A stretch of DNA of 64,000 nucleotides. Origin: Paenibacillus senegalensis JC66. Lineage in GTDB: Bacteria > Bacillota > Bacilli > Paenibacillales > NBRC-103111. Below the pieces are notes generated by a model. That model saw nothing but the letters and a program-made list of their open reading frames with translations, was not told where the DNA came from and made no database searches. The stretch is taken from assembly GCF_000285515.1 (NCBI RefSeq), contig NZ_HE610957.1:718858-782857 (forward strand), written 5' to 3'. The position numbers and the translations under genes are program-made. Shown here one piece after another: positions 36,652-44,262 of this stretch. Every line of letters starts with the position of its first letter. The first letter of the stretch is position 1.

Positions 36652-37761
36652 CTAACTCAGCACATAAGATGAACCAGCTATTTGAACAATCTTTTTTTTC
36701 ATAAGTAAAGATAACAGAATTGTATGCAAATGTCCAAAATTTGTTTCTGCTTTTTGATACAACTCATCAACTGTTACCGGCTCTACGGAAATCAGGTTCA
36801 AAATTCGCCTCTCCTCGTCGGAAAGCACGTTCTGTTGCAAAGAGCTATCCGCCTCAGAAGAGCTTCCCACAGCAAGTGAAGGGAAATTAAGCCGTTCTGA
36901 ATATTCATCGAGAATATCTCTAAAAGAGGTGACAAGCTTTGCTCCCTGCTGGATAAGCGCATGGGTTCCGGCACTTTTGGGTGAAGAGATCGGCCCCGGC
37001 ACAGCAAATACATCCCTGGACTCTTCCAGCGCCAGGTCAGCGGTAATAAGGGAACCGCTTTTTAATGCGGCTTCTACCACTAGGGTACCCAAACTTAGCG
37101 AGGCTATAATTCGATTTCGCTGAGGAAATAATCCTGGATGAGGAGGCGTCCCAAGCGGAAATTCGGATATCAATAGCCCCTCCCTGGCTATCTGCTGGAA
37201 TAGAACTTTGTTCTCCCCGGGATACACATATTCCATTGAATGGCCAAGAACAGCGATCGTCCCTCCTGGATGTGGCAGTGCTGCTGCATGAGCTGAGCTG
37301 TCAATGCCGCGGGCTAGTCCGCTAATTACGGCAATTCCTAGCCGAGCCAGGTCCTCTGCGATCGTGGCCGCTGCTTTTTTGCCATATGCTGTTGGCGTTC
37401 TCGTCCCGACAATAGCTATGGACATGCAGTTAAGAAGCTCACTGCGTCCCATCGCATAAAGAACCCAGGGAGGTCGAGAGGATTGTTTAAGCTGCTCAGG
37501 ATAGGCTTCATCCCACTTCGTAACGATGCGGATTTGCATCCGGCGATAGCTTTCGAGCCTTTTCTCCAATGCCGCTCCCAGCTGGAGCTCCTCTTTGACG
37601 ATCGCAGCCTGCTTCGGCGGCAGCCGCTGAGCCAAAAACGAAGGAATATCTGCTGCAGCAAGCTGTGCTGCTTCTCCCAGATAAGATTCAAGTTGATTTA
37701 TCGTACGCCATCCTACCCCTTTGGTTTCATTTAAAGCTATAACAATTTGACGAATATCCAC
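36652..37761 (-). CDS. dprA: DNA processing protein DprA (Smf)
   Basis: 369 residues. An N-terminal helix-hairpin-helix/SAM-like region (about 1-70) precedes the Rossmann-like DprA core, with IAIVGTRTPTAYGKKAA, VISGLARGIDSSAHAAAL and the SEFPLGTPPHPGLFPQRNRIIA stretch (in parts). The C-terminal winged helix is at about 310-369. DprA loads RecA on incoming single-stranded DNA during transformation. Another transformation-linked gene, comM/yifB, lies nearby on the plus strand. Confidence 0.97.
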   Translation of the reverse strand: MDIRQIVIALNETKGVGWRTINQLESYLGEAAQLAAADIPSFLAQRLPPKQAAIVKEELQLGAALEKRLESYRRMQIRIVTKWDEAYPEQLKQSSRPPWVLYAMGRSELLNCMSIAIVGTRTPTAYGKKAAATIAEDLARLGIAVISGLARGIDSSAHAAALPHPGGTIAVLGHSMEYVYPGENKVLFQQIAREGLLISEFPLGTPPHPGLFPQRNRIIASLSLGTLVVEAALKSGSLITADLALEESRDVFAVPGPISSPKSAGTHALIQQGAKLVTSFRDILDEYSERLNFPSLAVGSSSEADSSLQQNVLSDEERRILNLISVEPVTVDELYQKAETNFGHLHTILLSLLMKKKIVQIAGSSYVLS

Positions 37762-37802
37762 TTTGTCCCGCCTTTCATACTGGATTGGACAACTTCTAAC
37801 TT

Positions 37803-37848
37803 AAAATAAAAAACAACCTCCTCATCCCATTAAGGAACGAGAAGGTTG
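37803..37848 (-). terminator. Rho-independent terminator after sucD
   Basis: On the minus strand CAACCTTCTCGTTCC, loop TTAAT and GGGATGAGGAGGTTG form a 15-position stem (three G-T/mismatch pairs) followed by TTTTTTATTTT. It is about 50 bases past the sucD stop and ends the sucCD transcript before dprA. Confidence 0.88.
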
Positions 37849-37898
37849 CTTACCTTTCTCGGCAAAGCTATATATGCAGCTTCTATAAAATGAATGGC

Positions 37899-38831
37899 TT
37901 ACTTAATGGTAGTGCATTTTTCCAGCAAGCCTTTTTCCTCAAGAACGCTAACGAGGGTTGAGCCCATCTCGGAAGGCGTGGGGGCAACTTTAATTCCGCA
38001 TCTTTCCATAGTTGCGACTTTTTCAGTAGCAGTACCTTTGCCACCGGAAATAATGGCGCCGGCATGACCCATGCGCTTACCTTCAGGAGCGGTTTTTCCG
38101 CCGATAAAGCCAACAACCGGCTTCGTCATGTTTTCCTTGATCCACTCTGCAGCCTCTTCTTCCGCTGTTCCGCCAATCTCCCCAATCATGATGACAGCGT
38201 AAGTATCCGGATCATCGTTAAAACGGCTCAAAATATCGATGAACTCGGAGCCTTTAACTGGGTCTCCACCTATCCCTACTGCCGTGGATTGGCCAATTCC
38301 GCGGGTTGTTAACTGATGTACCGCCTCGTAGGTGAGCGTTCCGCTTCGGGAAACGACTCCAACATGGCCGGGTGCGTGAATATAGCCAGGCATAATACCG
38401 ATTTTGCATTCGCCAGGTGTAATAACGCCTGGGCAGTTAGGACCGATAAGCACGGTTTTCTTGCCTTCCATATAGCGTTTTACTTTGACCATATCGAGCA
38501 CTGGAATGCCTTCTGTTATACAGATAACCAAATCCAGCTCTGCATCAACCGCTTCCATAATGGAATCAGCAGCGAATGCAGGCGGAACGTAAATAACGGA
38601 AGCTGTAGCTCCGGTAGCTTCTTTGGCTTCCATAACCGTATTGTATACTGGCAGGGTTACGGTGGAACCATTCTCAAGCGTGAAGTCGACTTGGGTTCCG
38701 CCTTTGCCTGGAGCTGTACCGGCAACCATTTGTGTGCCGTATTCCAGACCGCCCAATGTATGGAACATGCCTGTTTTACCTGTCATGTTTTGAGTAATGA
38801 CTTTAGTATTTTTGTCAACCAAAATAGACAT
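37899..38831 (-). CDS. sucD: Succinate-CoA ligase subunit alpha SucD
   Basis: 310 residues. The CoA-binding Rossmann domain begins with [37 protein letters not shown] and the phospho-histidine segment [17 protein letters not shown] in the C-terminal part are diagnostic. With SucC it interconverts succinyl-CoA and succinate with substrate-level phosphorylation in the TCA cycle. It follows sucC by 111 bases and is closed by a strong terminator. Confidence 0.98.
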   Translation of the reverse strand: MSILVDKNTKVITQNMTGKTGMFHTLGGLEYGTQMVAGTAPGKGGTQVDFTLENGSTVTLPVYNTVMEAKEATGATASVIYVPPAFAADSIMEAVDAELDLVICITEGIPVLDMVKVKRYMEGKKTVLIGPNCPGVITPGECKIGIMPGYIHAPGHVGVVSRSGTLTYEAVHQLTTRGIGQSTAVGIGGDPVKGSEFIDILSRFNDDPDTYAVIMIGEIGGTAEEEAAEWIKENMTKPVVGFIGGKTAPEGKRMGHAGAIISGGKGTATEKVATMERCGIKVAPTPSEMGSTLVSVLEEKGLLEKCTTIK

Positions 38832-38900
38832 GGTGATTATTCACATCCTCTACTAATTTTAAAAAAACGACCGTACATATCAGAAGCCATGCACCTAACT

Positions 38901-38940
38901 AAAAAGGCATGGTTCAAAACTAAAAGGTATGGTTCAAAAG
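38901..38940. repeat. 20-base tandem duplication in the sucC-sucD spacer
   Basis: Two adjacent copies of AAAAGG[C/T]ATGGTTCAAAA with a single core difference sit directly downstream of the sucC stop. A third related piece (GCCATGCACC) precedes them. No hairpin or start signal is evident. Confidence 0.6.
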
Positions 38941-38942
38941 GC

Positions 38943-40103
38943 TTATTTAACAAGCGCTACGATTTTTTGAGCGCCATCAGCCATGGAATCTGCCGCTACA
39001 ATGTTCAAGCCGGATTCGTTAAGGATCTTTTTGCCAAGATCAACATTGGTTCCTTCCAGACGAACGACCAAAGGACGGTCCAATCCGATCTGTTTAGCAG
39101 CCTCAACAACACCGTTAGCAATAATGTCACACTTCATGATACCACCGAAAATGTTGACAAAAATTCCTTTTACGTTGCTGTCGGAAAGAATAATTTTGAA
39201 CGCTTCGGTAACTTTCTCTGTAGTCGCGCCGCCCCCAACATCAAGGAAGTTAGCCGGCTCGCCGCCGTAGTATTTAATGATGTCCATGGTTGCCATAGCC
39301 AGACCGGCACCATTAACCATGCAGCCAATATTTCCATCCAGCGCAATGTAGCTGAGGTCATATTTGGACGCTTCGATTTCTTTTTCATCTTCTTCTTCCA
39401 GATCGCGCAATTCCAGAATGTCCTTATGGCGGAACAATGCGTTGGAATCAAAATTCAATTTGGCGTCCAAAGCCATAACATCACCGTCACCGGTTACAAC
39501 TAGCGGGTTGATTTCTGCAATGGAGCAGTCTTTCTCTACGAAAGCTGTATACAGCGCCATCATAAACTTGACCGCCTTGTTGATCAGTTCTCCAGGAATG
39601 TTAATCGCATACGCCAGCTTGCGCGCTTGGAAAGGCTGAAGGCCAACGGCTGGATCTACTACTTCCTTGAAAATTTTCTCTGGTGTATTGGCAGCAACTT
39701 CCTCAATCTCCATACCGCCTTCTTCCGATGCCATCATAACGACACGACCGGTAGCGCGGTCCACTACAACACCGACATAATACTCTTTCTTAATATCACA
39801 ACCCTGCTCGATCAGCAGGCGCTTAACCTCTTTACCTTCTGGACCTGTCTGGTGAGTGACGAGCACCTTGCCCAAGATTTCACTAGCATATGTACGAACT
39901 TCGTCAAGGTTTTTGGCCACCTTTACGCCGCCCGCTTTACCGCGTCCACCTGCATGGATTTGCGCCTTAACAACGACAACAGGAGTGCTCAGCTGCTTCG
40001 CAGCTTCCACCGCTTCGTCAACGGAAAAAGCAACTTTTCCTTCCGGAACCGCGACTCCATATTGTCTCAGGACTTCTTTCCCTTGATACTCATGGATATT
40101 CAT
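38943..40103 (-). CDS. sucC: Succinate-CoA ligase subunit beta SucC
   Basis: 386 residues. An N-terminal ATP-grasp domain (about 1-235, with [19 protein letters not shown] and [23 protein letters not shown] in parts) is followed by the C-terminal ligase domain with the [15 protein letters not shown] and NFLDVGGGA motifs. It binds nucleotide and succinate. AGGAGGAAG precedes its ATG. A promoter with an extended -10 element lies about 150 bases upstream. Confidence 0.98.
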   Translation of the reverse strand: MNIHEYQGKEVLRQYGVAVPEGKVAFSVDEAVEAAKQLSTPVVVVKAQIHAGGRGKAGGVKVAKNLDEVRTYASEILGKVLVTHQTGPEGKEVKRLLIEQGCDIKKEYYVGVVVDRATGRVVMMASEEGGMEIEEVAANTPEKIFKEVVDPAVGLQPFQARKLAYAINIPGELINKAVKFMMALYTAFVEKDCSIAEINPLVVTGDGDVMALDAKLNFDSNALFRHKDILELRDLEEEDEKEIEASKYDLSYIALDGNIGCMVNGAGLAMATMDIIKYYGGEPANFLDVGGGATTEKVTEAFKIILSDSNVKGIFVNIFGGIMKCDIIANGVVEAAKQIGLDRPLVVRLEGTNVDLGKKILNESGLNIVAADSMADGAQKIVALVK

Positions 40104-40549
40104 TCTATACTTCCTCCTATCAGTCTTCTTACTATCGCATTCAAGATAGCCTTCAAACTACTGGACGTTCAAGGAATCAAGCTGTGTTTTATCCACCCGA
40201 AAAAACACTTGTCCTATGTAGTTTCGCGTCTCACCGCTCGACAAGCCTTAACTATTGTACCACTTTTTTTCGAGCCTTTCCTTAATTTTTCGTAATTAGT
40301 TCACATATTTTTTGTACAAAAATGAATGAACTGTAATTAATTTGGCACATTTTTCGGTACAAAGCGGAATTCTTGCTGGTTGTTGATCACAATGAGGTTA
40401 CTCTGAGATCAGTGATGAGGATACTCTGGAATCAGTGAGTTTAGGCAGCTTTGAAAAGTTTGACGTCCGCGGCCTTCGCTTAGATTTAAGAAAAATAGCG
40501 CAGCTGATCCAGAAAGAACAGTGCGCCGGTGCAAATCCACTTTAGCGTG
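40104..40549. other. Gap upstream of sucC
   Basis: About 450 bases without a gene. The half nearest sucC holds the likely sucC promoter (40254-40262) and an untranslated leader of about 150 bases. The other half is AT-rich (40280-40370) and then contains a short direct repeat (CTCTGAGATCAGTGATGAGG / CTCTGGAATCAGTGAGT, about 40401-40440). Nothing coding was recognised. Confidence 0.6.
40254..40262 (-). promoter_or_regulatory. Candidate extended -10 promoter of sucCD
   Basis: On the minus strand TGGTACAAT matches an extended -10 element (TGnTATAAT). The region 17 bases upstream (AGGAAA) is a poor -35, as is common for extended -10 promoters. It would give a leader of about 145 bases. Confidence 0.45.
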
Positions 40550-40810
40550 CTATACATAAGTCGGAGTTGTAGGAGTCGTCGTCCGCGGCTCTCTCTCCGC
40601 TTGCTTGATAAACCTCATTTCATTACCCGATACGCGGCAGACCAAGCATTCAATTTCCGGTTCGGATTGGGCAATCGGAACCGCTTCGCCGGATTCTACG
40701 ATTTCTCCTGTAATTGCATCCTTTATAAAGCTTTGCGAATATTTCGTGATCTGGCTGAATTTCACCCGGTTTGAACGGCAATTGGGACAAAAATAAGGTT
40801 TGTTTTCCAT
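40550..40810 (-). CDS. Small zinc-ribbon protein of unknown function
   Basis: 86 residues. CPNC near the N-terminus (residues 8-11) and CLVC near residue 57 form a likely four-cysteine zinc site bracketing a central segment. The C-terminus is Thr/Pro-rich (EPRTTTPTTPTY). GTGAGGTGAT precedes the ATG. It is monocistronic between sucC (same strand, downstream) and comM (divergent). I do not recognise the family; a DNA-, RNA- or protein-binding role is only suggested by the ribbon. Confidence 0.72.
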   Translation of the reverse strand: MENKPYFCPNCRSNRVKFSQITKYSQSFIKDAITGEIVESGEAVPIAQSEPEIECLVCRVSGNEMRFIKQAEREPRTTTPTTPTYV

Positions 40811-41115
40811 TATTTATCACCTCACTGTTAGTATGTTCCGCTTGCGCTGTTTTTATGAGAGGGCTGGCAGGGATTTTCTTTTTTATCTAGAATTAGAGTA
40901 TGAGTCTCTTGCAAAGTAGACGCATCTTGCGAAGCTTGAGCTTCTTGCAAGTGCAAATGTTAAGCTTTGAAACTGTGTATGCATATTGCGAAATTTAAGC
41001 TTTTTGCACTGTATATGTTTCCTACAATATTAGGAAGCTAACATTTTTGGAGATAAGGAAGCACCTTTCCCAAGCTGATTAATGGCATGCCTTATGGCGG
41101 AAAGGAGTGCTTTTT
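40811..41115. other. Divergent gap between the zinc-ribbon gene and comM
   Basis: About 300 bases. It contains an imperfect duplicated unit rich in TTGCGAAGCTTGAGCTTCTTGCA / TTGCGAAATTTAAGCTTTTTGCA (seen in parts, 40926-41020) and, at its right end, a hairpin that covers the comM ribosome binding site. No confident promoter pair was found. Confidence 0.55.
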
Positions 41116-41117
41116 TT
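41061..41117 (+). promoter_or_regulatory. Hairpin sequestering the comM ribosome binding site
   Basis: 5' arm GCACCTTTCC (41061-41070) can pair with 3' arm GGAAAGGAGTGC (41099-41110) through ten base pairs with a two-base bulge, and is followed by seven T. The 3' arm contains the AAAGGAG ribosome binding site, and the T run runs into the TTG start codon. It would act either as an intrinsic terminator or as a translational mask. The loop is 28 bases. Confidence 0.5.
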
Positions 41118-42657
41118 GTTTGGACATGTATTCAGCGCGTGCATGTATGGCATCGATGGAGTAATGGTCAAGGTTGAGGTGGATATTAGCAGAGGAATCC
41201 CGCAAATTCATTTGGTCGGTCTTCCTGACGCGGCTGTGCGGGAATCTACCGAACGGGTAAGAGCGGCAATCCGAAACAGCGGCTTTCAATTTCCGATGGA
41301 TCGTATCACGATTAATCTTTCACCAGCAGATTTACGCAAGGAAGGATCCTCTTTTGATTTGGCAATCGCCGCCGCTTTGCTAGTTACAAGCGGACAATTG
41401 GAGCTTGAGCATGCTGATTCAACTTTGTTGATAGGCGAGCTCGCCCTTAACGGGGAAGTGCGGGCACTGCCAGGCGTTCTCCCCATGGTACACCAAGCCA
41501 AGCTGATGGGCTATCCTTATGTCATCGTGCCGGAAGCGAACGCAGAGGAGGCACTGCTGATCGAAGGCATTCAAGTGTTTGCCGTCACTAGGCTGACGGA
41601 TCTAAAGGACATTAGCCGCTGTATAGTCTACCGCCGTGCGGCTGCTGCTCCCTCCAGCGGGTCAACAATGCCGGGGCAAAACAACAGTGAATACGGTAAT
41701 GTGGACTTTGCCGATGTGATCGGGCAGCATCATGCCAAAAGAGCACTGGTGATCGCAGCGGCTGGTATGCACAATATTTTGCTGATTGGTCCGCCGGGCA
41801 CCGGAAAAACGATGCTGGCGAGAAGATGGCCTACGATTCTGCCGCCATTGCGGGATGAGGAAGCGCTCGAGGTGACAAAAATCTATAGCGCCTCCGGGCA
41901 GTTAAAGAAGGCTCAATTGATAAGCGAACGCCCATTCCGTTCCCCGCATCATACAATTTCCGCAGCCGGATTGGTTGGAGGAGGGGCCATTCCCCGGCCG
42001 GGGGAGGTTAGTCTGGCCCATCGCGGAGTTTTATTTCTCGATGAGCTGCCGGAATTCTCGCGAGCCGCGCTCGAGGTGTTGAGACAGCCTCTTGAGGACG
42101 GGGAAGTTACGATCAGCCGCGCCAAGGCTGTCTATACATTCCCTTCCGATGTTGTGCTTGCCGCAGCGATGAACCCCTGTCCTTGCGGCATGTATGGGGC
42201 TGAAACGCTCGAATCGCCATGCACGTGCAGCGCTGCCAAGCGCGCCCAATACCGCGCCCGGATTTCGGCTCCATTGCTGGACCGCATCGACCTGCATGTC
42301 GATGTTCCGCGCATAGGCAGCGAGCGGCAATTACCGCAAGCGGCCCTGTCATCTGCCGAAATGAAGGAGCAAGTACTTCAAGCACAGCAGCAGCAAAAAA
42401 AGCGTTATGCCGGTACAGCAATTAGCTGGAATTCTCAGCTATCCGGGCGGCTGTTAAGACGCTATTGTCCGCTCGATGAAGCTAGCGAGCAGCTGCTGAA
42501 GCAATCGATGCACGTGCTTCAGTTAAGCTACCGTGCCCACGACCGGATTGTTAAGCTGGCGAGAACGATCGCTGACCTGGACGGCGCTGCTACCATAACC
42601 GTCAACCATTTGGCAGAAGCGCTGCAATATCGCAGCCTTGACCGCAAACCAGAATAA
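41116..42657 (+). CDS. comM: YifB/ComM-family AAA+ ATPase (Mg chelatase-like)
   Basis: 513 residues from TTG 41116, which has AAAGGAG eight bases upstream; GTG 41107 is an alternative. The N-terminal Lon-protease-like domain (about 1-170, VDISRGIPQIHLVGLPDAAV, RITINLSPADLRKEGSSFDL) is followed by the AAA+ module with Walker A LLIGPPGTGKTMLARRWP, Walker B GVLFLDELPEF, and the C-terminal Mg_chelatase_C domain. In Gram-negative bacteria ComM is a helicase that extends heteroduplex during natural transformation; the Firmicute function is less studied. It is one of very few plus-strand genes here. Confidence 0.93.
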   Translation: MFGHVFSACMYGIDGVMVKVEVDISRGIPQIHLVGLPDAAVRESTERVRAAIRNSGFQFPMDRITINLSPADLRKEGSSFDLAIAAALLVTSGQLELEHADSTLLIGELALNGEVRALPGVLPMVHQAKLMGYPYVIVPEANAEEALLIEGIQVFAVTRLTDLKDISRCIVYRRAAAAPSSGSTMPGQNNSEYGNVDFADVIGQHHAKRALVIAAAGMHNILLIGPPGTGKTMLARRWPTILPPLRDEEALEVTKIYSASGQLKKAQLISERPFRSPHHTISAAGLVGGGAIPRPGEVSLAHRGVLFLDELPEFSRAALEVLRQPLEDGEVTISRAKAVYTFPSDVVLAAAMNPCPCGMYGAETLESPCTCSAAKRAQYRARISAPLLDRIDLHVDVPRIGSERQLPQAALSSAEMKEQVLQAQQQQKKRYAGTAISWNSQLSGRLLRRYCPLDEASEQLLKQSMHVLQLSYRAHDRIVKLARTIADLDGAATITVNHLAEALQYRSLDRKPE

Positions 42658-42792
42658 GCATCGCGCCCACTGGAAGTCTGGTGAAACCCTGCGGGAATGC
42701 TCATCGCTGCCTAGCAGCGCAAATACCTCTAACGCTGTACACAGAGCATGGTTTGTACTTGTTTTCATCACGGCGGCCTGATTTTAACCCTG

Positions 42793-42908
42793 TACTGACC
42801 GCTTCCGGCCAGATTGCAGCCTGCATCTCTCTTACTGACCTTTGCAGCCCGGTTGCCGTCACATCTCTCTTACTGATCGTTTCACCAGATTGCAGGCTGC
42901 ATCCCTAT
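42793..42908. repeat. Three imperfect tandem repeats of 38-40 bases
   Basis: Each unit begins TACTGA(C/T)C and ends near GCATCTCTCT / ACATCTCTCT / GCATCCCTAT. Units 1 and 3 share CCAGATTGCA[G]CCTGCATC-like cores. Units are contiguous, so this is not a spaced CRISPR-like array. Confidence 0.6.
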
Positions 42909-42946
42909 ATCCCGCTTACTTGCCTGCTTTCTGTCCGAACTGGATT

Positions 42947-43190
42947 TTAACGCTCACAGTAGTATTAATTGAACAAAATCAGGGGTTTGTAAATTCTAAC
43001 GCTCGGTGAAGCCGCGATTATCTGTGATTAAAAGTGTGCAGCAGGGAGTAAGGCTGTTTGCAGCCTGCTTCAAAATTGAACGCTCGCAGCGCTCCTTATT
43101 TAAGCAAAATCAGGGGGTTAAAAAATGTAACGTTTGCCACGGTCCTTATTTTGCTCAGATCGCGGTTTTCTGGGCTTTTTAGCTCCAATA
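42947..43190. repeat. Degenerate intergenic repeat with AACGCTC and CAAAATCAGG boxes
   Basis: Two long copies (42950-43015 and 43078-43140) share the order AACGCTC(A/G)CAG...TTATT/TTAATT...CAAAATCAGGGG...TAACG. A third, weaker piece follows (GGTCCTTATTTTGCTCAGATCGCGG). They are in the same orientation. Confidence 0.55.
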
Positions 43191-43330
43191 AGAGAGAGGT
43201 ATTCCATACACTCTGTGTCTAGATGGCCATGCGCAAAAAGGAGCGGAACCAGCTCTAGCCTGCTTTTCTGCTCCAGTCCGTTTTTTATATCCCGGTTGAT
43301 GGCCCCTATGGGAACAATCGGGAATCATGT

Positions 43331-43386
43331 GAAGATCAAGGAGATCAAGGAGATCAAGCAGTTCGAGGAGATCGAGGAGATCAAAT
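43331..43386. repeat. Nine-base tandem repeat (AAGGAGATC)
   Basis: About six units with consensus AAGGAGATC, two of them drifted to CAGTTCGAG or GAGGAGATC. It is low complexity and outside any supported gene. Confidence 0.65.
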
Positions 43387-43604
43387 GGAAATTAAGCAGG
43401 GATCAGGCACTAATTAAGCACGAGACAGGCCGAACTTAAGCAGGACAAGACGCGAATCCAACTTAAACGTTCAACTGTTACTGCAGCCAGCAGCTAATAA
43501 CTCATGCCCATAATGCAGTTAGCAGAGGCAGAGGAATTAAGCTTGCTCATAACGCGCGGTTAGCAGAGGAATAAAGCATGCCTATAACCCAGTAAGCAGT
43601 AAAG

Positions 43605-43985
43605 TTAAAAGGCATTCCGATAATGATCAAGCTTCACCGCCTGATTGCGCGCATTAAGCTCGACCGTAATCAAATCGAAGCGGACAGCCGAATCTGTACG
43701 GTTATAGCGGCGAAGATAAAATTCAGCTGTATGGCGAACTTTTCGCTGCTTTCGCTCATCTACCGACTCCGCTGCTGTGCCGAATGAGTCTCCTTGATGC
43801 CGGCTTCGCACTTCAACGAAAATCAGGAGGCCTGGTTTACTCACAATCAAGTCGATTTCGCCAGTTTTGCATCTCCAGTTGCGATCCACGATTTCGTAGC
43901 CGTTAAGCAGCAAATACCTCTCTGCTGCTTGTTCGCCAATCCTCCCAGTCAGCTGCCGGGCATTCTTTTTCATGTCAATATTCAT
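43605..43985 (-). CDS. YraN (UPF0102) family predicted endonuclease-like protein
   Basis: 126 residues, full length. GRIGEQAAERYLLLNGYEIVDRNWR followed by GEIDLIV, IFVEVRSR and the C-terminal VRFDLITVEL match UPF0102; the Glu/Asp/Glu-Val-Lys-like pattern is that of a restriction-endonuclease-like fold. The cellular role is unknown. It overlaps the FlhB-like gene by 11 bases and completes the rnhB-ylqG-ylqH-yraN group usual in Bacilli. Confidence 0.93.
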   Translation of the reverse strand: MNIDMKKNARQLTGRIGEQAAERYLLLNGYEIVDRNWRCKTGEIDLIVSKPGLLIFVEVRSRHQGDSFGTAAESVDERKQRKVRHTAEFYLRRYNRTDSAVRFDLITVELNARNQAVKLDHYRNAF

Positions 43986-44262
43986 AGCCGCCCGCCTTTT
44001 GATCTGAGCGGTAGACGAAGGTTAAAATTTCAGCAACCAGCGAGTACAGCTCCTGTGGAATTTGCTGGTCCAAATCCAGCTGTGCCAGCACTTCTACGAG
44101 AGAAGCATTTTCCTGGACCGGGATTCCGTGCTCCCTCGCTTTTTTAAGAATCATTTCGGCAACCTCGCCGCTTCCTTTGGCCGATATGACCGGAGCGGCC
44201 GATTGTTCGGGGACATAGGTTAGTGCAACCGCTTTTTTTGTAGCCGGCCTGGGTAAGTTCAT
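43975..44262 (-). CDS. Stand-alone FlhB C-terminal-domain protein (YlqH type)
   Basis: 95 residues. The whole protein matches the cytoplasmic domain of FlhB after its cleavage site: KKAVALTYVPEQSAAPVISAKGSGEVAEMILKKAREHGIPVQENASLVEVLAQLDLDQQIPQELYSLVAEIL (seen in parts). There is no membrane segment, and the NPTH motif is absent, the N-terminus being ATKKAVALTY. It overlaps the FliK-like ylqG-type gene by four bases. The pair is conserved in Bacilli but its function is unclear. Confidence 0.9.
   Translation of the reverse strand: MNLPRPATKKAVALTYVPEQSAAPVISAKGSGEVAEMILKKAREHGIPVQENASLVEVLAQLDLDQQIPQELYSLVAEILTFVYRSDQKAGGYEY

Larger units (their letters stand above)
42658..43604. other. Gene-free, repeat-rich gap between comM and yraN
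   Basis: About 950 bases between convergent genes. Open frames are short, have no good start signals and have repeat-like composition. It contains three tandem 38-40-base units (42793-42908), at least two copies of an AACGCTC...CAAAATCAGG unit (42947-43190), a nine-base tandem repeat (43331-43386) and a degenerate GCAGTTAGCAGAGG repeat (43500-43600). No clear intrinsic terminator was found. Confidence 0.7.

Noticed and set aside
38316-39503. 395-codon open frame on the plus strand
   Set aside because: It is antisense to sucC/sucD, both unmistakable; its translation has no family features and arises from codon bias of the real genes.
43134-43439. Possible 101-residue protein ending in a KEIKEI repeat
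   Set aside because: The repeat is a nine-base DNA minisatellite; the rest has no domain, and it lies in a repeat-rich gap.
42793-43600. CRISPR array
   Set aside because: Repeats are contiguous or irregularly spaced, degenerate and without unique spacers; no cas genes are near.
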